DNA from: CAYUHK01 sp964475165
GTDB taxonomy: Bacteria; Verrucomicrobiota; Kiritimatiellia; JAAZAB01
Direction of reading: 5' to 3'
DNA: 60,386 nucleotides
Assembly (NCBI GenBank): GCA_964475165.1
Contig: CAYYVN010000010.1
Location: 1-60,386, forward strand
The notes below the pieces were generated by a model, which was not told where the DNA came from, searched no databases, and saw only the letters and a program-made list of their open reading frames with translations. Shown piece by piece: positions 53,224 to 60,386 of this stretch (the stretch's first letter is position 1; the number at the start of each line of letters is the position of its first letter). The translations under genes were made by a program, and so were the position numbers.

Positions 53224-54318
53224 ATGCTTGGCTCAAAAAGCAAGCCTCGGATGAATCCTTTGGGCCTATTGCAGTGGGGTAACCTCCCAGCTGCGTCATG
53301 CGGGCGCCGGTCGTTTTTAGGAAGAAGTTGTTCTGGGGGACTGCTTCTGCTATGTCTAGTGGCGGTTGGTTATGCTGAACAACAAGGGGATGATCTGATG
53401 CAAACGCTCCGGGGCAGCTATCGGGGCTGGGCCGACTGCTGTCGGCTATCCAATCCGATGGTCCAGGTGGTGGTTACGCCGGCGGCTGGCGCCCGCGTGA
53501 TTGTCTTTGCGTATCAGGGCCAAAATGTGTTGTTCGTGGATGAGCAAGCCAACGGCCTCACGCTGGCCGACGAAGCCAACTGGATGCCCTGGGATGGAGC
53601 AGCGCCGGATACCATTGCGCCTGGCGGTGGGGGGAGCGAGTTGGCGCATATCTGGCTGGGCGGCTACAGGGTGCTGGAGCATAGCCCCTTATATCTCAAA
53701 TGCTGTTCGCGCGATAATCAAGCAGCTGGCCTGCGCATGGAAAAGGAGTTCATCCTCGATCCGCAGCGGCCGCTGCTCACCCTGCGGCGCACCATCACCA
53801 ACTTGCGGCAAGCGCCCGCCCGCTGGAGCTTCTGGGAACGCACCCTGGTGCCCGGCGGCAGCAGTCTAGCTGTGGCGCCGCTTAATCCAGGCAGCCACTA
53901 TCAGCCTTCCGGCTGGGCCTGGCATAAGGATGGCCAATACCAGCCGGGACCGGCCACGCAAATCAATCCGCAGGTGCAGGCCGGGATGCTCTTGCTGCGC
54001 CCAGAGGGCTCAGGGTCCGGCATCGGCTTGGATGCCAGCCAGGGCTGGACGGCGGCCATTGTCAAAGGCATCTTTTTCGGCATTACTTTCCCGCTCTGGT
54101 CGGAGCGGGAATATCCCTGGGGCCAGCGCATCAATAATATATTTTATTTTGCGAATAATCGGATTGAGCTCGAGCCGCTCAGTCCCTACTTTGAAATTGC
54201 ACCGCAAGGCACGGCTCAATGGAGCGTCGTCTGGCATCTCTCGCCGTTCGGGGAGCTCCCCGCGGAGAGCGCGGATCTGGTGAGCCGAATCAAGGAAAAG
54301 GTTGCTCAATTACCATGA
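53224..54318 (+). CDS. exported protein, galactose-mutarotase-like beta-sandwich
   Basis: 364 residues. A long N-terminal region with a hydrophobic core (SGGLLLLCLVAVGYA, about 38-52) looks like a signal peptide or membrane anchor. The mature part (NPMVQVVVTPAAGARVIVFAYQGQNVLF; split here as NPMVQVVVTPAAGARV and IVFAYQGQNVLF) has the look of DUF4380-type, aldose-epimerase-related proteins: GGSELAHIWLGGY, MEKEFILDPQRPLLTL, ITNLRQAPARWSFWERT. A carbohydrate-related role is inferred only from fold. Alternative start MNPLGLL at 53251. Its last 58 bases and what follows are repeated at the right end of the window. Confidence 0.7.
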   Translation: MLGSKSKPRMNPLGLLQWGNLPAASCGRRSFLGRSCSGGLLLLCLVAVGYAEQQGDDLMQTLRGSYRGWADCCRLSNPMVQVVVTPAAGARVIVFAYQGQNVLFVDEQANGLTLADEANWMPWDGAAPDTIAPGGGGSELAHIWLGGYRVLEHSPLYLKCCSRDNQAAGLRMEKEFILDPQRPLLTLRRTITNLRQAPARWSFWERTLVPGGSSLAVAPLNPGSHYQPSGWAWHKDGQYQPGPATQINPQVQAGMLLLRPEGSGSGIGLDASQGWTAAIVKGIFFGITFPLWSEREYPWGQRINNIFYFANNRIELEPLSPYFEIAPQGTAQWSVVWHLSPFGELPAESADLVSRIKEKVAQLP

Positions 54319-54343
54319 GCCCAGAGCGATGACTGTGGGCTGG
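54261..54343. repeat. chromosomal direct repeat, left copy
   Basis: 83 bases (end of the mutarotase-like gene plus 25 bases beyond its stop) recur at 60304-60386 with a single mismatch (A54288 vs G60331), offset 6,043 bases. The right copy is cut by the window end, so the true repeat may be longer. Confidence 0.95.
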
Positions 54344-54398
54344 CTTGATGGGTCGGGCGCGCGTATTAACAGAAAAGCTGCGGAAAGGCAGGTGGAGC

Positions 54399-54485
54399 AT
54401 GGCCAAGGTGGGCATTATCGGCGGATCGGGGCTGGACGATCAATTGAATCTAACGCATAAACTGCACTGGTATTCCATCAACTAG
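54399..54485 (+). pseudogene. mtnP: truncated 5' end of a methylthioadenosine phosphorylase gene
   Basis: After GGTGGAGC, an ATG opens MAKVGIIGGSGLDD, the characteristic phosphate-binding start of MTAP/MtnP-type purine nucleoside phosphorylases. After residue 14 the similarity stops, base composition turns AT-rich, and the frame ends at TAG 54483. The gene is therefore interrupted at about 54441, the left edge of the island. The rest of the gene, about 270 codons, is not found in the window. If the right-hand repeat continues beyond the window, an intact mtnP should follow there. Confidence 0.75.
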
Positions 54486-54774
54486 TGGGTGCAGGTGGAT
54501 TTTTGGGCTTTGCGCAAATGCGGGATGTGGCGGAGGTGCGCCCATGTGTACATCAGATTGATGCGATCCACAATGTAACTCCCAATGTGAAGTACATAGT
54601 GTGCAGATGTTAACAGTAAAGTGTGTATGAAGCTGTGAGCTACCTGCTTGTTTATGCGCTTCTGTGCCAGATACTTACGGTGAGGCGATCGTCATAACAG
54701 TCAGCGTATGTTAATGAATAATGACGAAATGACAGAAATCATATTCCTTCCTTTGAGAAAAATGAGGGTAGCGG
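54442..54774. other. left end of AT-rich island, no identified gene
   Basis: A 42-codon frame (GTG 54485 to TAA 54611; contains RDVAEVRPCVHQIDAIHNV) has protein-like composition but matches nothing I know and lacks a ribosome site. It may be a gene remnant. The remainder is intergenic-like. Confidence 0.35.
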
Positions 54775-55039
54775 ATGAATGTAAGGCTTTTGTTCATTTA
54801 GAGATCAGGCTGTAGCAGAAATGATTGAAAATCTGCTGCGACGTTGCGGCCTTCATCCAATGCCTATCAACATTTCGGGTCATGTTTTTGTGGCCAGTGG
54901 TGACCAATGGCGTGATTTGATGATACCAGAGGAAGAAGCGAAGACCGCCAGAAAGATCATTGTAGACATCGGATATAAAAATGCTCTAGTCAAGAGACAG
55001 CAAAGACCAGATGCCGACCAAGGTGTGGATGAGAGCTGA
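54775..55039 (+). pseudogene. DUF2007-like small protein, frameshifted
   Basis: The 54821-55039 frame (MIENLLRRCGLHP, VFVASGDQW, LMIPEEEAKTARKIIVD) fits DUF2007-type small proteins, which typically begin with a short strand then AE-I-xLL. The expected N-terminus lies in another frame: ATG 54775, with GAGGG six bases upstream, reads MNVRLLFI then stop, whereas the downstream frame reads RDQAVAEMIENLL just before 54821. A one-base change near 54800 would join them. So the gene seems broken, unless translation starts at the internal ATG 54821. Role of the family is unknown to me. Confidence 0.5.
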
Positions 55040-55331
55040 CTCGGAAGTGAGGCGAGTTAATTTCGGGTGTCGAAGCAATAACAGGATTGTCCGTGTATGT
55101 AGTTATAGGGAAGCAGTCGCCTATGAGGTTGAGGAAGATGACGGGCGACTGCTGATCATATGGGAGGATCTGAAATCAGGCCATCCGATCGCTTCTATGG
55201 AATGTGTTAGGAACGGTTACGCTTTCTGGCCATCTCTGATAATGTTGTCTTCACTGATTCTAACGAAATCGAAGATTCGTGGAGACGACACGACTTCGGA
55301 TGTTAGGCTGGTAAGATGGATTGCTGGATGA
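55011..55331 (+). CDS. hypothetical protein (doubtful)
   Basis: 106-codon frame overlapping the previous one by 29 bases, with no clear ribosome site. The central part (YREAVAYEVEEDDGRLLIIWED) is protein-like, with a hydrophobic stretch FWPSLIMLSSLIL near the end. No family recognised. It could be a decayed gene or chance. Confidence 0.3.
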   Translation: MPTKVWMRADSEVRRVNFGCRSNNRIVRVCSYREAVAYEVEEDDGRLLIIWEDLKSGHPIASMECVRNGYAFWPSLIMLSSLILTKSKIRGDDTTSDVRLVRWIAG

Positions 55332-55393
55332 TACGCAAGCTATGGCGCGAAGTTCCGTCACCGTATGTTTTTGCAACGTGAAGGAGCATAAGA

Positions 55394-56227
55394 ATGAGAC
55401 GTAAAACTAATTCTTTGGTTCTCGCCGGCATTGTGGGTATCTTTGCATATGCCAATGCGTTAGGAGAGCAGTCGTTCATTGAAATGATGAAAGCGGCAGA
55501 AACGAACTGCTTTCCCATCGTGGTAGAGTTGGGTGTGATTGACTATACCTTAAAAAACGAAAAAAATCATACGGCTGTGACTGTCTCCCCGAAGGATAGC
55601 GACTATACGTCAACGGAGAAATGGTACATCTCTGGAGAGAAGTTTAGATATGAACAATCTTTTTCCTCACCATTCAGGGGATGGCAAAGCATTGTTTCTG
55701 TGTATAACGGCACAGAATATAAAAAGCTTGAGATACGCCCATCCCTGCTTCAGGAAAAATTTGGCTTTTGTCATCGTTCCGCGGGTGATTTGAATTATCT
55801 TTCAGAACATGTGTTTGGACATTATGTGAGTCTATGGTCTATTCCGACGAACATAAACTTTACGTCTAATTATTTGGAAAACGGCAAAGCTATTATTGCG
55901 TTCAAATGTATTGATGGGACACAGATTCAAATAGATATTGCTACGAACAGCGGATTCGCGACGGCAATGCAAATACGAGCCCAGGCCGATACAAATGCGT
56001 TTGTCCTTCGCATCGAATCGCAACTATCCCAGTGGGGGCCTTCGTCCAACTGGTTTCCACGTGCACATCGATTTTATAACTATTATTTTGGGCCTAAACG
56101 ATTGGCAAAAGAAGTGTTCGTGAAGTCCGTGCAATTTAATGCAAAAATTTCCAATGAGGTCTTTCAGTTAAGTTTTCCCCCGGGAACAAAAGTATGTAAG
56201 GACGGCCAGTGGAGCGTACAGCCATAA
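55394..56227 (+). CDS. exported protein preceding the radical-SAM gene, copy 1
   Basis: 277 residues. GAAGGAG lies eight bases before the ATG, and residues 1-23 look like a signal peptide (LVLAGIVGIFAYANALG). The body is beta-rich, with two Asn-Tyr motifs (FTSNYLENG) and a conserved C-terminus NEVFQLSFPPGTKV. That ending recalls LolA/outer-membrane-lipoprotein-sorting-type proteins of PVC genomes, but I cannot assign a family. It ends 10 bases before the decayed maturase gene. A second, 5'-truncated copy (59489-59935) is about 70 percent similar at first and then becomes identical. Confidence 0.7.
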   Translation: MRRKTNSLVLAGIVGIFAYANALGEQSFIEMMKAAETNCFPIVVELGVIDYTLKNEKNHTAVTVSPKDSDYTSTEKWYISGEKFRYEQSFSSPFRGWQSIVSVYNGTEYKKLEIRPSLLQEKFGFCHRSAGDLNYLSEHVFGHYVSLWSIPTNINFTSNYLENGKAIIAFKCIDGTQIQIDIATNSGFATAMQIRAQADTNAFVLRIESQLSQWGPSSNWFPRAHRFYNYYFGPKRLAKEVFVKSVQFNAKISNEVFQLSFPPGTKVCKDGQWSVQP

Positions 56228-56601
56228 TTAAGTTGTTATGGAGATGGCATCCCCATCCCGATGTTGGGTTACAATGCAAGATACTAAGGCAACCAAACCC
56301 AGATATAGCTTGCATGGAACAATTATGTGCAATGCTGATACTGTAGGCATTGATTATCAAGGTAATAAAGTGGGCTGTTGACTATTGTAATGAATTGACT
56401 CATAAATTTAATTATATTTTTAGTTTTGGGATAACAACGAAAGGTACTTTACTTACTCAGGATATTGCTGATGTTTTAAAGTAACACACTAAAGAAGTGC
56501 ATGATAGCCTTCGACCATATACAGCTGGTGAGGGTAGCTACGCAACATTGGAGGAGCGATCTTCGTTATTACGCAATAATTCGAAAGTGAGTGTTCGCGG
56601 A
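56031..56601. repeat. 571-bp island repeat, copy 1
   Basis: Matches 59739-60309 (offset 3,708). The first 511 bases have no mismatch; five substitutions fall in the last 60. It covers the 3' end of the exported-protein gene and the 5' part of the decayed maturase gene. Confidence 0.97.
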
Positions 56602-57264
56602 TCCCTGACGCAAAGAACGTTTCAACTGTGCGATATGCCGTCGTTACTAGATGCATATAAACAGCTTGGCGCAAAAAGTGTTTTTTTGACCCCTGTTGAT
56701 GTATCAAAAGTTAAGGGCGCAGAAGGACTGGCAGTTCGGAGAAAAGAATTGTCAAAGTATCTGTTATTTTGCGAACAGATTACACGGAACAGCCTGGGCG
56801 AGATGCAAGCAGGGCGAGACCCCGACTTCTTTTTTCGACCACTATGCAAAGCACTGAAATTGATGAAAATTAGGCGGACGCCACAGAAGATGACTGGTTG
56901 TGGGGTCTCCGCTGCCATGGTAACAGTTCGTGCTGATGGTTATATCTATCCTTGTCATAGGTTTGTTGGTATGCCCGCATTCGCGATTGGAACGATTGAT
57001 AAAGGCGTGGATGAGAATAAGAACTCTGAGATGCTTCGTCGTGCAGAACGTAGTCAGGAAAAATGCAATGTATGTTGGGCTCGTTGTTTTTGTGGAGGGA
57101 TATGTATTTATAGCTGTGCGGATAGGGAAGGTAATTTTTGTCCGCCTCCCAAAGACGATTGTTCGTATGCTAAGGAAGCGATAGAAATCGCAATTGCTTT
57201 ATTGGCAGAATATCCAGAGATTAATTATCAGAAAATCTTTGATTACGCGAAAGAGTACCGATAA
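56238..57264 (+). pseudogene. decayed radical SAM/SPASM peptide maturase
   Basis: Pieces of one radical SAM protein lie in order in broken frames. From ATG 56238: KPRYSLHGTIMCN, then ADTVGIDYQGNK and a stop; the CxxxCxxC cluster motif is missing. Next (another frame): IKVIKWAVDYCNELTH, FSFGITTKGTLLTQDIADVLK, stop TAA. Then in the same frame EVHDSLRPYTAGEGSY, without the usual 12-15 residues between. From 56497 an open frame of 255 codons holds the rest and a full SPASM domain: MTVxxDGYIYPCHRF-like segment VRADGYIYPCHRFVG, CNVCWARCFCGGICIYSC and FCPPPKDDC. Relatives install thioether or other crosslinks in ribosomal peptides or quinohemoproteins. As sequenced it cannot make an active enzyme. 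Confidence 0.75.
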
Positions 57265-57340
57265 TGTGCATTTTTTTGTGCTTTAAAAAAAAAGTGCTAC
57301 CGAGCGTGAAAGTAATTCTCCATTTGAAAGGAAGGAGGAA

Positions 57341-57841
57341 GTGAATAAATTAGCAGTGGTTGTCATCATCGTCGTGGTGGCTGTTATTTGGACAATACTC
57401 ATGCTTGGAATTGGATATTTTGTTGGTTGTGGCATGCCGGACAATTCGGTGGCTCAGTATGTCAAATCGCCAAATGGTTCATATGTGGCAATTGTAAGGA
57501 ATCACTGGAGTATTGATCCGCCGAATCAGTCTTTGTGGATAAGGGAAAATAATACAGGTAATCAACGTAAACTTGAGCATTTACGAGCGGACTTCGACTT
57601 CATCGAAGGGATTCATTGGTCCCCAAATAGTGATCTTGTCGTGTTTGATACCAGATGTTTCCTTCTCGGGCTACGACCTTCGGACGACAAAATCATGAAG
57701 GTCGAGAAAGAATGGACCGAAATAAGTGGGTCTAAGGAGGCCAGACCGATTGCCAGTATTACATTCTTGGGCTCTGGTCAATTCGGTTATCGATATGAGG
57801 GAATAGACAAAACGTTGACTGTCTCAATGGACAGTAAATAA
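57341..57841 (+). CDS. membrane-anchored protein with beta-propeller-like repeats
   Basis: 166 residues from GTG 57341 with AAGGAAGGAGG directly upstream. One N-terminal membrane helix (LAVVVIIVVVAVIWTILML) is followed by two short repeats, SPNGSYVAIVRNHW and SPNSDLVVFDTRCF, of the kind found in TolB/WD40-like proteins. That is too few blades for a complete propeller, so it may be a truncated or single-lobe protein. No function can be given. It follows the decayed maturase by 76 bases. Confidence 0.55.
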   Translation: MNKLAVVVIIVVVAVIWTILMLGIGYFVGCGMPDNSVAQYVKSPNGSYVAIVRNHWSIDPPNQSLWIRENNTGNQRKLEHLRADFDFIEGIHWSPNSDLVVFDTRCFLLGLRPSDDKIMKVEKEWTEISGSKEARPIASITFLGSGQFGYRYEGIDKTLTVSMDSK

Positions 57842-57870
57842 TAAAGAGGGCCACATAAACTCATCGTTAA

Positions 57871-58155
57871 CAGAAATGGTGGTGGCATTCTAAACATTGG
57901 CCGGACGATCAATCGGGATGTGAAGATTGCCTTGCTCGACCAATATGTAGAGGAGGTTGCCCAGGCGAGAATCTTGATGAGACGGGGGATATCTTTGATC
58001 GTCATCCGGCTATGTGCGAGTTGTATAAATGTCTCGCCGGGGTGGCAAAGCGAGTGCACGATACACTTCGCAGGGAAGAGAACTCAGTCCTGATGGAACG
58101 TCATTACGGGGAGGGTTCAAAAGAAGCCGCATGTTGTGTGGATGATCGTAGATGA
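57871..58155 (+). pseudogene. orphan SPASM-domain fragment of a second radical SAM protein
   Basis: A 94-codon frame between stops, without a start codon at its beginning, reads GCEDCLARPICRGGCPGEN, then ETGDIFDRHPAMCELYKCL and AKRVHDTLRREEN. The C-x2-C-x5-C-x3-C pattern followed by a late Cys is the C-terminal auxiliary-cluster part of a SPASM domain. It differs clearly from the SPASM at 56900-57200, so it stems from another gene. The N-terminal about 300 codons of the parent gene are absent. Confidence 0.7.
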
Positions 58156-58285
58156 TGAGGGGGCAAGTGAAATCAATTTCGAAGCTTTGGGTAGTGATCA
58201 GATACCGGCTATAGAAGAAACGACGTTTTTAGCCAGAATGCATTATTTATTGATTATAATCAAGAAGCATGATTTTTAAGGTAAA

Positions 58286-58552
58286 ATGAAAAAAGCGTTT
58301 TTGATTGTCTCACTGATCTTGAACATTGCACTTGTCGTGGCCCTCATAGGGCTATGGCATTATAATCGCAAGGTGGCATTTCAACTCATGGCTGATGTGA
58401 CCTCTGCCGAAGTGACTTTACAGGCGCATTTGTTGTCTAAATTAGAGTCGGGCAAAGAATCAGATATCGAGGAAATCAAAGCACTTTTCCGACACAATAT
58501 CGAAATTGGAAAGAAAAGCGCTGCAAACGGGCAAGCAGTAATAAAATGGTAA
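58286..58552 (+). CDS. small single-pass membrane protein
   Basis: 88 residues. AAGGTAAA precedes the ATG. One N-terminal helix (FLIVSLILNIALVVALIGLW) is followed by a charged, probably helical tail (LLSKLESGKESDIEEIKALF). No family recognised. It lies 130 bases after the SPASM fragment; the 282 bases that follow contain no gene I can see. Confidence 0.55.
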   Translation: MKKAFLIVSLILNIALVVALIGLWHYNRKVAFQLMADVTSAEVTLQAHLLSKLESGKESDIEEIKALFRHNIEIGKKSAANGQAVIKW

Positions 58553-58834
58553 TACCACTCCACTGTACGTACACGATTTCAGTCTGCCTCACATGCTCGA
58601 TAGTGCCACATTATTGAGATGCTTGCTTAAGTACGATTGTCGCGAAAGTTCCTGATAGAAATAAACTTAATGGGAACACTATGCCATCCGGCGACTGAAA
58701 TTCTTTCTGTTTGTTCGATAACGATAGCCATTTGTCTCGAGGCGTTTCTTGTGGCGGCGGTTTTCGTGATCGCTTACTAGATTTTAAAGTGCTGATACTT
58801 TGATAATTTTCGATGAAATTGCTACTCTAATGCC

Positions 58835-59311
58835 ATGAAGCTTGTTGAATGTGGAAACTTCGGGAACTTAAGGAAAGATGGCATCCCGATGCCGCCTGCC
58901 GAAATTACGCTGAACTTTGCCAGACGGCAGGGAGATCGCATAAGCGCGCAAAGGATTGGATTGGCAGGGTTGGCCGGTCTGGCCATCGCGTGGTTAATTG
59001 CACACCAGTTTTCCATCGCCGATCACATCCGGTTATTGGTTTTATTTCTAACTTGCACCGCCTTACCAATGGCGGTTTTAAGTTTTGCCGTGAATCGCGT
59101 CTGGCTCCGTCCTTCCAGCGGTCTCCGCTCAAAGCCCCGACCTGTCAACTGGTCCCGTTGCATAATCAAATTTACCGGCTTTGCTGGCACTTTGCTTGCC
59201 ATAGCCATCTGTTACTGGCTTTTCCCCGAATATGCCAAGGCATATTATCGGCCGGTCTGGAATACCGTACAATGGGTACTGCTTCCTGCTCTTTTGTTGG
59301 CTATCCCCTGA
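58835..59311 (+). CDS. multi-pass membrane protein, unassigned
   Basis: 158 residues. After a soluble N-terminus come about four hydrophobic segments: AGLAGLAIAWLIAHQF, IRLLVLFLTCTALPMAVL, FAGTLLAIAICYWLF and VQWVLLPALLLAIP, where it stops abruptly. Between segments is YAKAYYRPVWN. I do not recognise it with confidence. Three further in-frame stops follow before the same frame resumes as the second exported-protein remnant. No strong ribosome site is seen. Confidence 0.45.
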   Translation: MKLVECGNFGNLRKDGIPMPPAEITLNFARRQGDRISAQRIGLAGLAGLAIAWLIAHQFSIADHIRLLVLFLTCTALPMAVLSFAVNRVWLRPSSGLRSKPRPVNWSRCIIKFTGFAGTLLAIAICYWLFPEYAKAYYRPVWNTVQWVLLPALLLAIP

Positions 59312-59324
59312 AAACATATTGAAT

Positions 59325-59594
59325 ATGTTCTGTTCTACTTATCTATATTTCCTTGTTATTGCTTATCAGGTTGTAGTGCTTGGCCTTTTGGCGGTGCTCT
59401 TTCCTGTGAAGATGATCAGAATTTGGCAATGGCTCTGGGCATCCCTCTGTTTTAGGTTTGAGAAAAAGGCACCCAAACCCTTGAGTCGTTGGCAAATTAT
59501 TTTAGAGCGTGCATCGGGTTGTTTAATTTCGAGGTGCCATGGAGTGATCTTTCGGACACGAAATTTACGACTAACTATGTTGAAAACGGTGTAG
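59325..59594 (+). pseudogene. small membrane protein truncated by recombination
   Basis: From ATG 59325: a membrane helix (YQVVVLGLLAVLFPVKMIRI), a cytoplasmic stretch (FRFEKKAPKPLSRWQIILER), and the beginning of a second helix. At about 59520 it runs out of frame into DNA of the second exported-protein copy, so its last 20 or so residues are not its own. This marks a recombination junction. Confidence 0.4.
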
Positions 59595-59935
59595 CTGTTA
59601 TTGGGTGCATGCTTGCTAGTAGGACACCAATTCGAATCGAGATTGCTACGAACAAAAACGGATTCGTGGAAGCAATGCAAATTCGAAACAAGAACGACAC
59701 AAATGCGACTATCCTTCAAATCGAAACCGAACTCACGCAGTGGGGGCCTTCGTCCAACTGGTTTCCACGTGCACATCGATTTTATAACTATTATTTTGGG
59801 CCTAAACGATTGGCAAAAGAAGTGTTCGTGAAGTCCGTGCAATTTAATGCAAAAATTTCCAATGAGGTCTTTCAGTTAAGTTTTCCCCCGGGAACAAAAG
59901 TATGTAAGGACGGCCAGTGGAGCGTACAGCCATAA
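59489..59935 (+). pseudogene. exported protein of the maturase pair, copy 2, 5'-truncated
   Basis: Homology to the 55394 gene begins at about 59519 (FNFEVPWSDLSDTKFTTNYVEN; in parts FNFEVPWSDL and TKFTTNYVENG), lacking the first half including the signal peptide. Up to 59738 it is a diverged paralogue (IEIATNKNGFVEAMQIRNKN versus IDIATNSGFATAMQIRAQAD); from 59739 it is base-for-base identical. It is therefore a mosaic of an older paralogue and a recently copied segment. Confidence 0.75.
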
Positions 59936-60309
59936 TTAAGTTGTTATGGAGATGGCATCCCCATCCCGATGTTGGGTTACAATGCAAGATACTAAGGCAA
60001 CCAAACCCAGATATAGCTTGCATGGAACAATTATGTGCAATGCTGATACTGTAGGCATTGATTATCAAGGTAATAAAGTGGGCTGTTGACTATTGTAATG
60101 AATTGACTCATAAATTTAATTATATTTTTAGTTTTGGGATAACAACGAAAGGTACTTTACTTACTCAGGATATTGCTGATGTTTTAAAGTAACACACTAA
60201 AGAAGTGCATGATAGCCTTCGACCATATACAGCTGGTGAGGGTAGCTACACAACATTGGAGGAGCGGTCTTCGTTATTACGCAATAATCCGAGAGTGTGT
60301 GTTCGCGGA
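59739..60309. repeat. 571-bp island repeat, copy 2
   Basis: Second copy of 56031-56601. It ends in CGCGGA, which is also the first six bases of the chromosomal repeat, so the two repeats overlap at the right junction (60304-60309). Confidence 0.97.
59946..60309 (+). pseudogene. decayed radical SAM maturase, copy 2 (5' part only)
   Basis: Same broken frames as at 56238-56601, with the identical missing cysteine motif and the identical TAA after DVLK. It stops where the chromosomal repeat begins, so the SPASM half is absent. Confidence 0.75.
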
Positions 60310-60386
60310 GAGCGCGGATCTGGTGAGCCGGATCAAGGAAAAGGTTGCTCAATTACCATGAGCCCAGAGCGATGACTGTGGGCTGG
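60304..60386. repeat. chromosomal direct repeat, right copy (cut by window end)
   Basis: Repeats 54261-54343, including the codons for the end of the mutarotase-like protein (SADLVSRIKEKVAQLP, stop 60359-60361). GC-rich composition returns here. It marks the right edge of the island, at a six-base microhomology CGCGGA. Confidence 0.95.

Noticed and set aside
56031..60309. Insertion sequence or transposon in the repeated segment
   Set aside because: No transposase frame, no terminal inverted repeats and no short target duplication around either copy.
1..60386. CRISPR array or rRNA genes
   Set aside because: No regularly spaced short repeats and no rRNA-like sequence were seen on either strand.

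Overview
The window looks like part of a metagenome-assembled or draft genome of a Gram-negative bacterium. It carries lpxA and an arnD-type gene (lipid A), a peptidoglycan/division cluster and lspA. The fused MurC-MurB protein, fused alpha-beta E1 dehydrogenase, formylglycine-enzyme-like secreted protein and bacterial topoisomerase VI suggest the PVC superphylum, perhaps Kiritimatiellota or Verrucomicrobiota. That placement is inference. Most of the window is GC-rich and densely coded. The last 6 kb is AT-richer and decayed.

Layout. 1-7,000 (minus strand): dnaK, groES, groEL, a terminator with an apparent promoter inside it, rpoZ and a fused E1 dehydrogenase. 7,380-11,359 (plus): parB, araB-like kinase, cinA. 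11,356-14,087 (minus): an IclR regulator with two tandem QueG-like iron-sulfur proteins. 14,474-21,194 (plus): a secreted FGE-like protein, then a surface-glycan cassette (GT2, HAD protein, small Trp-rich ORF, double-domain GT2). 21,332-31,356: type III glutamine synthetase, a metallo-beta-lactamase-fold hydrolase, a transmembrane Ser/Thr kinase, deoC-deoB, arnD, a MEMO-family protein and rtcB. 31,547-39,277 (plus): murG, murC-murB, ddl, ftsQ, ftsA, ftsZ. 39,288-47,535 continues with a GT2, a pteridine-reductase-like SDR, folB, ileS, a DksA/TraR protein, lspA, miaA and lpxA. 47,661-52,049 (minus): top6B, top6A and a phospholipase-D-type phospholipid synthase. 52,507-53,158: an RRM RNA-binding protein with a structured leader, and tRNA-Leu(UAA).

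The most unusual part is 54,261-60,386. A GC-rich chromosomal segment (the 3' end of a secreted protein gene and the start of an mtnP-like gene) is interrupted after about 14 codons of mtnP by an AT-rich island. At the right edge the chromosomal sequence starts again, so 83 bp of it (one mismatch) appears on both sides and runs off the window end. The island holds a secreted protein paired with a decayed radical-SAM/SPASM maturase gene, a second unrelated SPASM fragment, several small membrane proteins, and a second partial copy of the secreted-protein/maturase pair. The two copies share 511 bp without a mismatch, including the same inactivating lesions, so decay came before duplication or conversion. 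It looks like a degraded peptide-maturation (RiPP-like) cassette, though no precursor peptide was found.

A 10-N run in murG is an assembly gap. The conserved motif across it indicates that only two bases (or 2+3k) are really missing.
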